In this document: positions 1 through 8,872 of the stretch, piece by piece
How the letters are laid out: each line of letters starts with the position of its first letter
Position numbering within the stretch: position 1 is the first letter of the stretch
From: Nocardiopsis mwathae
GTDB lineage: Bacteria > Actinomycetota > Actinomycetes > Streptosporangiales > Streptosporangiaceae
Assembly: GCF_014201195.1 (NCBI RefSeq)
Contig: NZ_JACHDS010000001.1
Location: 2,542,001 to 2,606,000 of the forward strand
Direction of reading: 5' to 3'
DNA: 64,000 nucleotides
Made by a program: the position numbers and the translations under genes
Notes under the pieces: model-generated
Database searches by the model: none
The model's input: the letters and a program-made list of their open reading frames with translations, nothing else
Told to the model about the DNA's origin: nothing

Positions 1-348
1 GATGCTGCGGCCCTTGTGCCGGACCGAGACCACGATCGACCCGAAGTCGTGCGCGCCCGATGCGAAGATCGTGCCGAGGACCACCCACAGCAGCGCCGGC
101 CCCCACCCCCAGAACACCGCGATGGCCGGGCCGACGATGGGCGCCGCTCCGGCCACCGAGATGAAGTGGTGGGCGAAGACGATGTGCTTGTTCGTGGGCA
201 CGAAGTCGACGCCGTCGGCGTAGCGGTGCGCCGGCGTGACGAACGCGGGGTCCAGCGCGTAGACGTGTTCGGCGAGGTAGGCGGAGTAGTACCGGTAGCC
301 CAGCGCGAAGACCGCCAGGACGGCCAGCAACACGACGACTGCGGGCAT
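1..348 (-). CDS. cstA: Carbon starvation protein CstA, N-terminal part (cut by window edge)
   Basis: The reverse strand from 348 down reads 116 codons without a stop and runs off the window. The protein opens with a hydrophobic segment ([20 protein letters not shown]), followed near residues 49-62 by [14 protein letters not shown] and then [17 protein letters not shown] and [11 protein letters not shown], which are the conserved opening blocks of the CstA family. Members are many-span inner-membrane proteins that take up peptides or pyruvate during carbon limitation. The ATG at 348 is preceded by GAGGAG at a good distance. The gene is divergent from the FMN-fold protein gene at 514. The rest of the protein lies outside the window, so integrity cannot be judged. 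Confidence 0.9.
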   Translation of the reverse strand, partial: MPAVVVLLAVLAVFALGYRYYSAYLAEHVYALDPAFVTPAHRYADGVDFVPTNKHIVFAHHFISVAGAAPIVGPAIAVFWGWGPALLWVVLGTIFASGAHDFGSIVVSVRHKGRSI

Positions 349-484
349 TCAGGCTCCTCACGAGGTCGGCCGCGGATCGGCACCGGGCCGGAAACGCGGC
401 CGGGGCGGCCGCCCGTTGCCCGAAAGATGATCTCCTGCATCAGCTGGGTGATATGCATCGGTTAAGCTCCGCCTGAACCTAGCA

Positions 485-503
485 TGAGACTTTCCTCACC
501 TAA
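485..503 (+). promoter_or_regulatory. Candidate DtxR/IdeR-type iron box
   Basis: TGAGACTTTCCTCACCTAA matches 12 of 19 positions of the actinobacterial iron-regulator consensus TTAGGTTAGGCTAACCTAA, with an intact CACCTAA half. It lies just upstream of the likely GTG start at 514 and downstream of the divergent cstA start. The partial match is seen; iron control is inference. The left half is poor. Confidence 0.35.
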
Positions 504-513
504 AGGTCACATT

Positions 514-1347
514 GTGCGTGAGTTGATCACGGTTTGGCGGCGGTCCACGGCCGCCGAGCTGTGCTGGATCGCCCCGGACGGACCCACCGGGATCCCGGTC
601 GTGCCGCTGCTCTGGGACGACCGCCCGTGCGTCGCGCTGCCGCTGGCCCACCTCGCCGCGGTCGACACCATGACCTCGGGCACGGCCGCGTTCGCCGTCA
701 CCGGGGAGCGGCCCGGCGGCGCACCCGCCATGGTGGCCGCGGGACGCGTCGACATCCGCTTCGATCTGGAGGGCGAGGGCTTCGTCGACCACCTGCTGGA
801 CCAGGAGGCCGTCAAGTACCCGCCGACCCGGCTTCGGTCGGACAGCATGATGGCGCGCCGCGAGAACTGGTGGTGGCTGGCGCGTGTCCTGATCACCCTT
901 GCCGATGTGGAGAACGTCCGCGAGCTCCCCGGCCGCTCCCGCCCGGAGGACGCCCTCCTCGTCCGTCCCGACGAGCGCGGCACCCATGGCCGGGGCCCCC
1001 GCCCCGACCTGCCCCGCGTCGACGTCGTCACCGCCCGGGAGTGGCCGCAGGACCCCGGTGCGACGGCCGACCTGTGGGAGCGCGGTGGCTCCCCCCTGGA
1101 AGGCGCGGGCGAGCCCGCGTTCGCCTTCTCCCATGCCCACAGCCCCGATCGCGAACGCTGGGAGCGCTGGCACCGCACCGGAACCCTCATCGGCGAGGAA
1201 CTGCGCGTCGCCGCCGGTGCCGGCGGCCCCACCGCCGGACTCCGCCCCTTCGGCGTCATCGAACGCTTCCGCAACCACCGGGACGTCGCCCGGCGATGCC
1301 GCCGCGGCATCGCCGCGGCGGAGTCGCGCTTGGTCGACAGCCCGTGA
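514..1347 (+). CDS. Pyridoxamine-phosphate-oxidase-like (FMN split-barrel) protein
   Basis: This is a 277-residue cytosolic protein with no signal peptide. Its first 130 residues (ELCWIAPDGPTGIPVVPLLWDDRPCVALPL, then VDTMTSGTAAFAVTGE) resemble the FMN-binding split-barrel fold of PPOX-type oxidoreductases and haem-degrading relatives; the C-terminal half is not recognised. I chose GTG at 514 because AAAGG sits seven bases upstream; an in-frame ATG at 484 has no ribosome site and overlaps the candidate iron box. An iron box before such a protein would fit haem or iron metabolism, but the substrate is unknown. Fold assignment is moderate, function open. Confidence 0.55.
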   Translation: MRELITVWRRSTAAELCWIAPDGPTGIPVVPLLWDDRPCVALPLAHLAAVDTMTSGTAAFAVTGERPGGAPAMVAAGRVDIRFDLEGEGFVDHLLDQEAVKYPPTRLRSDSMMARRENWWWLARVLITLADVENVRELPGRSRPEDALLVRPDERGTHGRGPRPDLPRVDVVTAREWPQDPGATADLWERGGSPLEGAGEPAFAFSHAHSPDRERWERWHRTGTLIGEELRVAAGAGGPTAGLRPFGVIERFRNHRDVARRCRRGIAAAESRLVDSP

Positions 1348-1379
1348 CCCCCACCGCCTCCCCCCGTAGCATCGGGTCC

Positions 1380-1826
1380 ATGGCGCTCACCATCCGCCCG
1401 GCCGTCGCCGCCGACCTGCCCGGCCTACTGGCGCTCTACCGTGAGCTGAACCCGGACGACCCGCCGCTGCCGCAGGACTCCGCCGACCGGATCTGGGCGG
1501 ACATCGCCGTCCAGCGGGGCCGCACCGTCCTTGTCGCCGACCAGGAGGGGACACCGGTCGGCACGGCCGACTGTACGGTCCTGCCCAACCTCACCCGCGG
1601 CGGACGCTCGATCCTCCTCGTGGAGAACGTCGTCGTGGCCGCCGCCCACCGCCGACGCGGCATCGGCCGACGGCTCATGGGCTCCGTCGTTCGGCTCGCC
1701 GAGTCCAACGGCTGCTACAAGGTGCAGCTTCTGGCCGCCGACGAGGCGGAAGCACACCTCTTCTACCGGTCGTGCGGCTTCGGTTCGACCGCTCCGGGGT
1801 TCCGCCGCTATCTTGCGCGCCCGTGA
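1380..1826 (+). CDS. GNAT-family N-acetyltransferase
   Basis: This 148-residue protein begins MALTIRPAVAADLPGLLALY, a typical GNAT N-terminus. The acetyl-CoA-binding motif A is visible as VVVAAAHRRRGIGRRLMGSV near residues 82-101, and the C-terminal LFYRSCGF motif is also present. Such enzymes transfer an acetyl group from acetyl-CoA to an amine of a small molecule or protein; the acceptor cannot be told. The gene follows the FMN-fold gene by 32 bases on the same strand and may be cotranscribed. Length is normal for the family. Confidence 0.85.
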   Translation: MALTIRPAVAADLPGLLALYRELNPDDPPLPQDSADRIWADIAVQRGRTVLVADQEGTPVGTADCTVLPNLTRGGRSILLVENVVVAAAHRRRGIGRRLMGSVVRLAESNGCYKVQLLAADEAEAHLFYRSCGFGSTAPGFRRYLARP

Positions 1827-1965
1827 TCGGCGCCGCAGATCGGACCGGTGGTGCCCCCGACGCTCGGCGGCGGAATCGGGCGTCCCCGTCTCGAAGACAC
1901 GGCCGCCCCGCGGCCGGCGGGCGGCGCGGGGCGGTGGGTCGGGGCCGCTCGGCGGGCGGGACGGG

Positions 1966-2763
1966 TCAGACCTTGCGCCACCTGGGGATCCAGGCGCCGT
2001 CCTCGACCTCGTAGTCGCCGAACAGCGCCGGGGCCTCCTGCTTGAGGACATCGCCGATCTTGCCGAACAGGAGGCGGATCTCCTCTTCGGCGCCGGGGGC
2101 GGTACGCGCCTCCAGGGTGTGGCGCAGCGTGCGGACGTTGGCGGTCCACACCAGCCCGGTGGCCACGCCCTCGGGTGCGAAGCGGCGCATGAAGGAGGTC
2201 TTGTGCTTCTTCTCCGCGAACTTCACGCCCTCGTCGTCCAGCCCGAAGTGCTCGGCCATCCAGTACTGGAACTCCTCCATCTGGGCGAGCATGTCGGTGG
2301 CGCGCTTCATCAGCTCCGGGTCGTCCTGTGCCCAGTCGGGGAACCAGAAGGGGAGGTCGGTGAGGCGCACGAAGCGCAGCGACTCCTGGGAGATGGCCAC
2401 GCCGGGGCGGTGCCGGATGAGCTCGTGGGTCAGCACGCGACTCACGTTGTGCAGCACGAAGCTGAAGCTGACGTGCTCCAGCACCGAGCCGTGCAGGCTG
2501 GCCAGGATGTTGCCCAGGTACTTGTCCTGGTCGGTGCGGACCCGCGTGACGTTGGGGTTGAGACCCGGCTCCCAGGAGCGGTAGCACAGGCGTCCGGCGA
2601 ACTCCGCGAGGTTCTGGGGGTCGTTGAGCGCGGAGTCCATGTCCCCGCGGTCCAGCCGCTCCAGCCAGCTCTGCCCGCCGACGTCGGCCAGGTAGCGGGC
2701 GACCTCGTCGTAGTCCAGCTGCGGACGCGCGACCAGGTGGACTTCAGGCTCGACCCTCTTCAC
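1966..2763 (-). CDS. thyX: Flavin-dependent thymidylate synthase ThyX (variant motif)
   Basis: The 265-residue product resembles FAD-dependent thymidylate synthase, which methylates dUMP to dTMP using methylenetetrahydrofolate and NADPH. Family features include YRSWEP near 61-66, LASLHGSVLEHVSFSF at 88-103 and the nucleotide-binding block RHRPGVAISQESLRF at 117-131. The usual signature is RHR followed by seven residues and Ser; here eight residues separate RHR (117-119) from Ser128, so the loop is one residue longer. I chose GTG at 2763 because GAGGAAG precedes it at good spacing; the frame stays open upstream but lacks homology-like sequence. No other thymidylate synthase is seen in the window. 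Confidence 0.88.
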   Translation of the reverse strand: MKRVEPEVHLVARPQLDYDEVARYLADVGGQSWLERLDRGDMDSALNDPQNLAEFAGRLCYRSWEPGLNPNVTRVRTDQDKYLGNILASLHGSVLEHVSFSFVLHNVSRVLTHELIRHRPGVAISQESLRFVRLTDLPFWFPDWAQDDPELMKRATDMLAQMEEFQYWMAEHFGLDDEGVKFAEKKHKTSFMRRFAPEGVATGLVWTANVRTLRHTLEARTAPGAEEEIRLLFGKIGDVLKQEAPALFGDYEVEDGAWIPRWRKV

Positions 2764-3018
2764 AGGATTCTCTTCCTCATTCGTCTCGGCTCCGTCCCCG
2801 TGCACACGGACAGGACCGCGATCGTCGGCGGGACTCGGCTTTCGAGAGTCCCGTCTCATCAGATCACGGCCGGTCAGCACGGGTAAAGGGGGTGCTCGGC
2901 CGACGGCGGCCACAGCTTCCCCGACCTTACACGGCACCGGCGACCGTCGCGTCGGGGCACCACCGCGGCCGGGACCCACCGGCTCGGCTCTGCCGGGCGT
3001 CCGCCCGGCCGCGGGCCC

Positions 3019-3840
3019 TTACTCGTCCCGCACGTAGGGCAGGACGGCGTCCGGCCCGGCATACGCGCCGCCCTGCGGCCCACCGTGCCAGAAGGGGTCG
3101 TCGTCGGGGAAGCCCGCGGCGAACCGCGCGGCGTCGTCCACCGGCCGGTAGCCGAGCTCGCTCTCCCCACCGGCGAGGTCCCAGAAGCGCCGGGCGTTGG
3201 CCGAGACCGCGTAGGCGGCGACGAAGCTCACGTTGGGCGCGGTGAGCGCGGCCCGCACGAATCCGGCGCAGTCGCGCGGGCTGAGCCAGGTGGCCAGGTG
3301 CCGGGTCTCGGTCGGCTCCTCCTCGAACGAGCCGAGGCGCAGCGCCACGACCTCCAGACCGAAGGTGTCGGCGTACATCTGCCCGAGCGCCTCGGACGCG
3401 ACCTTGCTCACGCCGTACAGCCCGTCGGGCCGGGGCGGCTCGTCGGGGAAGACGTGGTGGTGGATCGGGTAGTTGCCGGTGACCCTGTTGCTGGACGCGA
3501 GCACGACGCGCCGCACACCGGCGCGCCGTGCCGCCTCCAGGACGTTGAAGGTCCCCTGGACGTTGGTGTCGAGCAGGTCGGCGAAGGGGGCCTCGCCCGA
3601 AAGCCCGGCCAGGTGCACCACCGCCTCGGCGCCCTCGAAGGATCTGGCCAGGGCGCCGAGGTCGGCGATGTCCGCCTTGAGGGCCGTCTCGTTCGCGCCG
3701 TCCGCGGTGACGGATTCGCGGTCGACGAGAACGACGTGTTCGGCGTCCCGGTGGAGAGCGGCGCGCACGGTGGGGCCCACACGGCCCGCCACTCCGGTGA
3801 TCACGACCCTGCCAAGTTTCGCTTCCATGCCCTGGTCCAT
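3019..3840 (-). CDS. NAD-dependent epimerase/dehydratase, uronate dehydrogenase-like
   Basis: This 273-residue short-chain dehydrogenase has the Rossmann motif GVAGRVGPTV near residues 16-25 and the catalytic YxxxK as LYGVSKV. The blocks SSNRVTGNYP, LRLGSF and HLATWLSPRDCAGFV match the uronate dehydrogenase subgroup, which oxidises galacturonate or glucuronate to the aldarolactone with NAD. It is cytosolic. The ATG at 3840 follows a short leader; a second in-frame ATG lies four codons on. It shares orientation with thyX but a 255-base gap argues for separate promoters. The exact sugar substrate is inferred from motif likeness. Confidence 0.8.
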   Translation of the reverse strand: MDQGMEAKLGRVVITGVAGRVGPTVRAALHRDAEHVVLVDRESVTADGANETALKADIADLGALARSFEGAEAVVHLAGLSGEAPFADLLDTNVQGTFNVLEAARRAGVRRVVLASSNRVTGNYPIHHHVFPDEPPRPDGLYGVSKVASEALGQMYADTFGLEVVALRLGSFEEEPTETRHLATWLSPRDCAGFVRAALTAPNVSFVAAYAVSANARRFWDLAGGESELGYRPVDDAARFAAGFPDDDPFWHGGPQGGAYAGPDAVLPYVRDE

Positions 3841-3927
3841 GCGAGGAGCCTATGAGGCATCGGCGCTTTCTTCACGCGACGCGCAAGATGACACCCCGTT
3901 CACTACCCTGTGCGCACATTGCATCAC

Positions 3928-6126
3928 TCAGCGCACCATTCGAAGGGCCCGCTCGACGATCTCCTCCCCCACCGCCGCGGTGAGGATCGACTCCGGATGG
4001 AACTGCACCGCCCACCGCCTGGCACTCCGGTTCTCGATGGCCATGACCACCGTCTCCGGGCCGCCCTCCACGACCGCGGTGACGTCGTAGCCCTTCACCT
4101 GGTCGGGCGTGGTGTAGGTGGAGTGGTAGCGCGCGGCGGTGAACTCTCCGTTCTCCCCCAGCCCCGCCAGCAGGTCACCGCCCGTGACGCGGACCCGCCC
4201 CGGCTTGCCGTGCACCGGTTCCTTCAGCGTGCGCAGCTCGCCTCCGGCGTGCTCCACCATCGCCTGCAACCCCAGGCAGACGCCGAGGACCGGGAGGCCG
4301 CGCCGGTCCAGCGCGTCGAGTAGCCGGTCGGTGTCGAAGTCCTCGGGCAGGCCGGGTCCGGGCGAGAGGACGACGAGGTCGGGCGCGAGCTCGTCGAGCA
4401 GCGCCGGGTCGAATCCGTGCCGCACGGTGGTGACCTCGGCGCCGTGGCGGCGCACGTAGTCGGCCAGAGTGTTGACGAAGGAGTCCTCGTGGTCCACGAG
4501 CAGCACCGTCATCCCGGCGCCGGCGGGTGCGGCGGCGCCCCGGCCGGCCGCGGCGGTGTCGCCCACCGCTGTGCCCGCGCCGTTGCGCGCGTCGTCCAGA
4601 GCCAGGGTCTCCAGCAGTGCCCGAGCCTTGAGGAAGGTCTCACGCTCCTCGGCGTCGGGGTCGGAGTCGTACAGCAGGGTGGCACCGACCCGGACGGTCG
4701 CCACCCCGTCGGTGATGTGCGCGGTCCGCAGGGTCAGTCCGGTGTTCATCGACCCGTCGAAGCCGATGACGCCCACGGCGCCGCCGTACCACCGGCGCGG
4801 CGTGGTCTCGTGCTGTTCGATGAAGCGCATCGCCCAGGTCTTGGGCGCCCCCGTGACGGTCACGGCCCACATGTGGGTGAGGAACGCGTCCAGTGCGTCG
4901 AACTCGGGGCGCAGCGTGCCCTCGATGTGGTCGACGGTGTGGATGAGCCTGCTGTACATCTCGATCTGCCGGCGGCCGATGACGCGGACGCTGCCGGGCT
5001 CGCACACGCGGGACTTGTCGTTGCGGTCGACGTCGGTGCACATGGTCAGCTCGGACTCCTCCTTGGCGGAGGAGAGGAGTTCGCGGATGTTCTCGGCGTC
5101 GCCGAGCGCATCGGCGCCGCGCTTGATGGTGCCGGAGATCGGGCACGTCTCCACCCGCTGCCCTTGGCCGGGTTCGCCGGTGACGCGGACGAACATCTCG
5201 GGTGAGGCGCCCACGAGGTACTCACCCTCGCCCAGGTTGAAGAAGAACTCGTAGGGGGCGGGGTTGCGTTCGCGCAGGTGCTCGTAGAAGCGGGCAGGGG
5301 ACTCGCAGACACCGTAGGTGCGGTGCCCCGGCACGACCTCGAAGAGGTCGCCGCGGACGAACTTCTCCTTGGCCTTGGCCACGATCCGGGCGTAGGAACC
5401 GGGCTCGGGCTGCGGTGGGACCGCCGCAGTGACCACGGCGGGGGTCTCCTCGGTGACGCGGGGCAGGCCGTCGGTGCTGGCGCCCTGCGGCGCGTCGGCG
5501 GCGGGCACGGTGAAGTCGTAGGTGTAGCGGAAGCACGTCTCGCGCTTGCGGTCGCGCACGATGACGGTGTCGGGCAGGTGGAGCACGAGGTCCCGGTCCT
5601 CGGGGTCGCGCTCCAGGACCCGCTCGATCGGCTCGAACTGGAAGGCCAGATCGTAGCCGAACGCACCGTAGAGGCCGAGATGGGGGTCGTCGTCGGCCGA
5701 GAACACGGCGACGATGGACCGCAGGGCGGAGAAGACGCTGGGCCGGCGGCTGCGCTGCTCCTCGGTGAAGAACCCGGAGGGCTCGGGGATCTCGACCTCG
5801 GCCGTGCCCCGGTCGTCGTCCACGGCGGCGGGGGCGTGCTCGTTCAGGGCGCGCACGATCACGGGCAGCAACACGCGCCCCCGGGCGTTGAGCGCGGTGG
5901 CGGTGACGCGCCGCCCCCGGGCGGCCACCTCCAGGCAGGGGTCGACGTATCCGAGGTGCCAGCGGCTGTAACGGCCCGGGTACTCCATGCCGGAGGAGAG
6001 CACCCCGCCGCGGCGGTGCTCGACGGCCGCGACCAGTTCGGTCAGGGCTGCGGGGTCGCAGGACGTGGTGTGGCGGCGGACGGTGATGCCGCCCGCGGTC
6101 CGGTAGGAGGTGGAACTCGCGTCCAA
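3928..6126 (-). CDS. trpEG: Fused anthranilate synthase TrpE-TrpG
   Basis: The 732-residue protein joins both subunits of anthranilate synthase, which converts chorismate and glutamine to anthranilate in tryptophan synthesis. Residues up to about 520 are the chorismate-binding TrpE part, with PISGTIKRG, DRNDKSRVC, HTVDHIEGTLRPE and GAPKTWAM. After a short Ala-rich linker, the glutamine amidotransferase starts at VLLVDHEDSFVNTLADYVRR, with catalytic Cys in GVCLGLQ and the His-Glu pair in VQFHPES. The start is TTG at 6126 with GGGAC upstream. The gene is preceded by a Trp leader peptide and terminator (6178-6299), so it is very probably controlled by transcription attenuation. Confidence 0.95.
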   Translation of the reverse strand: MDASSTSYRTAGGITVRRHTTSCDPAALTELVAAVEHRRGGVLSSGMEYPGRYSRWHLGYVDPCLEVAARGRRVTATALNARGRVLLPVIVRALNEHAPAAVDDDRGTAEVEIPEPSGFFTEEQRSRRPSVFSALRSIVAVFSADDDPHLGLYGAFGYDLAFQFEPIERVLERDPEDRDLVLHLPDTVIVRDRKRETCFRYTYDFTVPAADAPQGASTDGLPRVTEETPAVVTAAVPPQPEPGSYARIVAKAKEKFVRGDLFEVVPGHRTYGVCESPARFYEHLRERNPAPYEFFFNLGEGEYLVGASPEMFVRVTGEPGQGQRVETCPISGTIKRGADALGDAENIRELLSSAKEESELTMCTDVDRNDKSRVCEPGSVRVIGRRQIEMYSRLIHTVDHIEGTLRPEFDALDAFLTHMWAVTVTGAPKTWAMRFIEQHETTPRRWYGGAVGVIGFDGSMNTGLTLRTAHITDGVATVRVGATLLYDSDPDAEERETFLKARALLETLALDDARNGAGTAVGDTAAAGRGAAAPAGAGMTVLLVDHEDSFVNTLADYVRRHGAEVTTVRHGFDPALLDELAPDLVVLSPGPGLPEDFDTDRLLDALDRRGLPVLGVCLGLQAMVEHAGGELRTLKEPVHGKPGRVRVTGGDLLAGLGENGEFTAARYHSTYTTPDQVKGYDVTAVVEGGPETVVMAIENRSARRWAVQFHPESILTAAVGEEIVERALRMVR

Positions 6127-6177
6127 GGCCGTCCCTTTCGCGCTGGGCTGGTGGTATGAGCCGCGCGGACCCCGGCC

Positions 6178-6211
6178 GAAACGAGAAGGACGACCGCCGG
6201 TCCGGGCGGTC
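6178..6211 (-). terminator. trp attenuator terminator hairpin
   Basis: On the reverse strand GACCGCC (6211-6205) pairs with GGCGGTC (6198-6192) around a six-base loop, followed by the pyrimidine-rich run GTCCTTCTCGTTT. It sits between the Trp-rich leader ORF and trpEG, exactly where an attenuator terminator belongs. Confidence 0.8.
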
Positions 6212-6254
6212 GCTGGTCAGGTCTGATCGTGGGTATGCGAACCAGATGCGCCGC

Positions 6255-6299
6255 CTAGGGGCGGCGCCACCACTGATGACGGGTGAGTCCGCTACGCAT
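6255..6299 (-). CDS. trpL: Tryptophan operon leader peptide TrpL (14 residues)
   Basis: A short reverse-strand ORF encodes MRSGLTRHQWWRRP with two adjacent Trp codons near its end, the hallmark of a trp attenuation leader. It lies 129 bases before trpEG and is followed by a terminator hairpin at 6178-6211. A -10-like TACACT (6312-6307) ends seven bases before the ATG, so transcription may start on the ATG and the leader could be leaderless; no clear -35 is visible. When charged tRNA-Trp is scarce, ribosomes would stall on the Trp pair and alter downstream folding. Confidence 0.85.
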   Translation of the reverse strand: MRSGLTRHQWWRRP

Positions 6300-6454
6300 G
6301 CCTGTGAGTGTAGCGCGTCACGCGCGGGTCGGTGCTGAGCGGGGGCGGGACGGCGTGGATGCGGAGTACGCGTCCAGGCGGAGAGCACGCGGAAGTGCTA
6401 GCCTGAACAGCTCGGCACAATAAAAAGTCCCAAAAATAGGAGTGTACCAAAGAG

Positions 6455-8872
6455 ATGGGCATTCGTCAATCCGACGACGCAGACGCGCAGGCCGGAGCCC
6501 TGCACGACGAGCAGGCCTATGTCTCCCGCCTCTACCACCGGCTCGACGCGCTGCGCCGGCACACCCACAACGCCCTTCGTGCGGCCCACACCCAGGGCGG
6601 CGGCGGATACGCGGCCCTCACGGAACGCGAGGTCCGGTCCGACGAACACGCCCGCCGCCTCAGGGAGCTCTCCGAGGTCGAGGAAGGGCTGTGCTTCGGC
6701 CGCATCGACCACCGCGGCGACCGGGACGGCGACCCCGGCGACACCCTCTACATCGGCCGGATCGGGCTACGCGACGAGGAACACGCCACGATCCTGGTCG
6801 ACTGGCGCGCGCCCGCCGCCCGCCCCTTCTACGCGGCCACCCCCGCCACCCCCGGCGACCTCGTCCGCCGGCGCCACCTGCACACCCGGGACCGCAGGGT
6901 GGTCGGCATCGACGACGAGGTGTTCGACCTCGACGGGCTCAGTGACGGCGACCGCCGCTCCCTCGTCGGCGAGGCCGCACTTCTCGCGGGGTTGCGCCGC
7001 GGCCGCACCGGCAGGATGAACGACATCGTCGCCACCATCCAGTCCGAGCAGGACCGCGTCATCCGCTCCGATCTGCAGGGGGTACTGGTGGTGCAGGGCG
7101 GCCCCGGCACCGGCAAGACCGTGGCCGCGCTGCACCGCGCCGCCTACCTCCTCTACACACACCGGGAGACGCTGCGGCGGCGCGGTGTGCTGGTCGTCGG
7201 CCCCAACCCCACCTTCCTGCGCTACATCGGCCGGGTCCTGCCGTCGCTCGGGGAGAGCGACGTGGTGCTGTCCACCGTCGGCGATCTCTACCCGGGGGTG
7301 CGCGCCGGAGCGGTGGACACCGCTGCCGCCGCCGTCGTCAAAGGCGCGGCGTCCATGGCCGACCTGGTGCGCGCGGCGGTCGCCGACCGCCAGCGGGTCC
7401 CCTCCGCGGCGGGACCCGCCGCATCGGTCCCCGGCCGGACCGGGCCGGACGATGTGGCCGAGCACGAGAGCGACCTGGAGATCGAGGTCGACGGCATGGC
7501 GCTGCGCGTCGGCCACGCCGACTGCCGGGCCCTGCGGGACCGAGCGCGATCGCTCGGACTGCCGCACAATGTGGCGCGCAAGTACTTCGTCACCCAGATG
7601 CTGCGGCAGCTGGCGCTCGACCAGGCCGATCTGCTGGACCCGAAGTGGGATCCGGTCGAGGACCCCGACGAGCCCGCCTACCACGACGAGGCCGAGCTGG
7701 ACCACATGAGCACAGGGCTGTGGCAGCAGGACGCGGTGCGCCGAGGACTCGACGAGCTGTGGCCGCTCCTCACCCCGCAGCGGCTCGTGGAAGAGCTGTT
7801 CGCCGACGACGCGGCGCTCGCCCGGGCCGGGGCCGCCGCCGGGCTGGCGGAGGCCGAGTGGAGGACGCTGCGCCGACCTCCCGGAAGCCCGTGGACGGTC
7901 GGTGACATCCCCCTCCTCGACGAGGCCGCAGAGCTGCTCGGCGAGGACGACACCGAGGCACGCGCCCGCCGGCGGCGCGCCGAGCGGGACCGCGCCGACG
8001 CGGAACGCTACGCCCAGGGAGTACTGGAGTTCACCGGCCTGTTCGAGGACGGCATGATGGAGGCGGGGAAGCTGGCCGAACGGCACCACGACTCCGGTCC
8101 ACCGCTCAGCACAGCCGAGCGTGCCCGGGCCGACCGCTCATGGGCCTATGGGCACGTGATCGTGGACGAGGCCCAGGAGCTGTCGGCGATGGCGTGGCGC
8201 ATGGTCATGCGCCGGATCCCGACCCGGTCCCTGACGGTCGTCGGCGACATCGCGCAGACCGGCGACCCGGCCGGAGCCCGATCCTGGGAGACGATGCTGG
8301 CACCGTATGTCCATGGCCGCCTCCACGTGGAGCACCTGCTGGTCAACTACCGGACACCGGCCCGGATCATGGCGGTCGCGGCCGACGTGCTGGCGGAGGT
8401 CGCCCCCGGTCAGAGCGCGCCGGAATCCGTCCGCGACGACGGCGACATGCCGCGCGCGGTGCACGTGGGCGGTACGGGGGCCGCCGGAGCGACACTGGCC
8501 GAGGCCCTGCCGAGGCTGGTCGCCACGGATCTCGCGGCGATGGGCGACGGACGGCTCGCCGTCATCGTCCCCGACGCCCGCCACACCGAAGTCGCGGCCC
8601 TCCTACCGGACGCGGCGGCGGACGCGACCCCGGAGGCACTGGAATCTCCCGCCGCCGTGCTCACCGCCACCCGCTCCAAGGGCCTGGAGTTCGACGCCGT
8701 CATCGTCGTCGAGCCCGGCGCCATCCTGGAGCAGTCCCCCAAGGGCGGCCAGGACCTGTACGTCGCCCTGACCCGGGCGACCCGCAGGTTGACCGTGGTC
8801 CACGAGGGGCCGCTGCCGGAGATGCTGGGGCGGATGGGAACACCGTCACCCACCTTCTCGTGGGATCGATGA
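6455..8872 (+). CDS. helD: HelD-type RNA polymerase-associated helicase
   Basis: This 805-residue UvrD/Rep-like ATPase has a charged N-terminal arm (EQAYVSRLYHRLDALR), Walker A VVQGGPGTGKTVAALHR near residue 211, Walker B VIVDEAQELSAMAW near 570 and the C-terminal helicase blocks VNYRTPARIM, ATRSKGLEFDAVIV and YVALTRATRRL. The domain order matches actinobacterial HelD, which releases stalled RNA polymerase; relatives such as HelR give rifamycin tolerance. I saw no rifamycin-associated element upstream. A possible AT-rich promoter region lies at 6398-6440. Its 3' end overlaps the convergent STAND ATPase gene by 27 bases. Confidence 0.88.
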   Translation: MGIRQSDDADAQAGALHDEQAYVSRLYHRLDALRRHTHNALRAAHTQGGGGYAALTEREVRSDEHARRLRELSEVEEGLCFGRIDHRGDRDGDPGDTLYIGRIGLRDEEHATILVDWRAPAARPFYAATPATPGDLVRRRHLHTRDRRVVGIDDEVFDLDGLSDGDRRSLVGEAALLAGLRRGRTGRMNDIVATIQSEQDRVIRSDLQGVLVVQGGPGTGKTVAALHRAAYLLYTHRETLRRRGVLVVGPNPTFLRYIGRVLPSLGESDVVLSTVGDLYPGVRAGAVDTAAAAVVKGAASMADLVRAAVADRQRVPSAAGPAASVPGRTGPDDVAEHESDLEIEVDGMALRVGHADCRALRDRARSLGLPHNVARKYFVTQMLRQLALDQADLLDPKWDPVEDPDEPAYHDEAELDHMSTGLWQQDAVRRGLDELWPLLTPQRLVEELFADDAALARAGAAAGLAEAEWRTLRRPPGSPWTVGDIPLLDEAAELLGEDDTEARARRRRAERDRADAERYAQGVLEFTGLFEDGMMEAGKLAERHHDSGPPLSTAERARADRSWAYGHVIVDEAQELSAMAWRMVMRRIPTRSLTVVGDIAQTGDPAGARSWETMLAPYVHGRLHVEHLLVNYRTPARIMAVAADVLAEVAPGQSAPESVRDDGDMPRAVHVGGTGAAGATLAEALPRLVATDLAAMGDGRLAVIVPDARHTEVAALLPDAAADATPEALESPAAVLTATRSKGLEFDAVIVVEPGAILEQSPKGGQDLYVALTRATRRLTVVHEGPLPEMLGRMGTPSPTFSWDR

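Noticed and set aside
1531-2886. 451-codon + strand open frame
   Set aside because: It overlaps the GNAT gene in another frame and is antisense to thyX; no family motif or ribosome site.
6313-6454. Rifamycin-associated element upstream of the HelD-type gene
   Set aside because: I searched for a 19-bp inverted repeat of that type between the trp leader and the helicase start and found none; HelD rather than induced HelR is therefore the safer label.
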